This document shows, in pieces, positions 11,720-12,097 of a stretch of DNA of 12,097 nucleotides. Both the position numbers and the translations under genes were made by a program. The stretch is from positions 1 through 12,097 of the forward strand of contig JAIFLB010000132.1 in assembly GCA_020049245.1 (NCBI GenBank), in the 5' to 3' direction. This DNA is from Betaproteobacteria bacterium (GTDB taxonomy: Bacteria > Pseudomonadota > Gammaproteobacteria > Burkholderiales > Thiobacillaceae). Each line of letters begins with the position of its first letter. The first letter of the stretch is position 1. The notes under the pieces are model-generated. The model was not told the origin of the DNA and did not search any database. It worked only from the letters and a program-made list of their open reading frames with translations.

Positions 11720-12097
11720 ATGAAAAAAGTAGTATTCCTGCTCACATTCGTGCTGCCAATCAGCGGCATGGCGGCTGATGCCATCCACCCATCCTGTCGA
11801 GTTGCCTACGAAGAGGCGCGTGCCGGCAAGCTGGCCGAAGCGGCGGCCAAGATGGCGGAATGTGGGGCTTCTGTGGAGAAGCCCACGCGGGCGCATACCG
11901 TGATGCTCTATGACCGCGTGAAAGTGCTGGATCACCTGGGTCGCCATGACGAAGCCTTGGCGCAGAGGGAAGCCTTGACCGACAAGGCGCATTTCGAAAC
12001 CGGGTTGGCCGATGAGTTCAGCGGCCCGGGCGCCTGGTCGCGCGATCCCGAGTTGGTCAAGCAGCGCAAGGCCACAGGGATCACCCGGTTTGATCTG
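11720..12097 (+). CDS. Exported hypothetical protein, C-terminus cut by window end
   Basis: 126 codons are visible and the frame runs open off the window edge. Residues 1-19 form a signal peptide (MKKVVFLLTFVLPISGMAA) with a likely cut before D20 or A19; no lipobox Cys is present, so a periplasmic soluble protein is expected. The mature part has C26 and C48, which could pair. Residues 31-95 are Ala/Glu/Lys-rich helices (YEEARAGKLAEAAAKMAEC, then LGRHDEALAQREALTDKA), suggestive of a TPR-like helix pair, but this is only pattern resemblance. AAGGAAG lies about 5 nt before the ATG and supports the start. I do not recognise the family. Confidence 0.8.
   Translation, partial: MKKVVFLLTFVLPISGMAADAIHPSCRVAYEEARAGKLAEAAAKMAECGASVEKPTRAHTVMLYDRVKVLDHLGRHDEALAQREALTDKAHFETGLADEFSGPGAWSRDPELVKQRKATGITRFDL

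Overview
The window looks like chromosomal DNA from a gammaproteobacterium. The grounds are a two-subunit (class III) polyhydroxyalkanoate (PHA) synthase locus, an MEP-pathway ispD, a DUF1415 protein, an RsuA/RluF-type protein and a palindromic repeat (GTAGGAGCG…GCTTGCGG) of a type I know from Xanthomonadales-like genomes. Genus cannot be decided from the sequence. Most genes are GC-rich. The stretch from about 1.16 to 3.05 kb is clearly AT-richer and holds the least conserved content.

Layout. (1) 1-1163: the last codons of a probable phaE, a complete phaC overlapping it by ATGA, and a strong intrinsic terminator. (2) 1164-3050: an AT-rich stretch with a probable promoter, a secreted low-complexity protein carrying MADRIG heptads, a small minus-strand BrnA-like antitoxin without a visible toxin, a decayed reading frame, and a cluster of palindromes and short direct repeats. 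(3) 3099-6432, all minus strand: the three-gene AmmeMemoRadiSam operon, transcribed amrB>amrA>amrS with overlapping ends. An RsuA-like pseudouridine synthase homologue follows, with its catalytic GRLD motif changed to APLE. (4) 6499-8809, plus strand: ispD, then a vanadium-dependent haloperoxidase-like protein of 482 aa with an intact vanadate-binding motif set. (5) 8829-8888: a REP-like hairpin between convergent genes. (6) 8915-11207: a minus-strand SAM methyltransferase, a tiny plus-strand Lys/Gln/Glu-rich protein of 56 aa, then minus-strand DUF1415 and glutathione peroxidase genes. (7) 11208-11719: about 500 bp without a convincing gene but with two good hairpins. (8) 11720 to the end: the first 126 codons of an exported protein.

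How the genes relate. phaE/phaC act together as PHA synthase. AmrB, AmrA and AmrS form a conserved module whose reaction I cannot name. The remaining genes are single housekeeping or stress units (isoprenoid synthesis, rRNA-modification-like, peroxide removal) without an obvious shared pathway. I do not see a clear new multi-gene defence or mobile system. The most unusual items are the AT-rich 2.2-3.05 kb segment, the APLE-type pseudouridine synthase, the cytosolic-looking haloperoxidase and the MADRIG-repeat exported protein.
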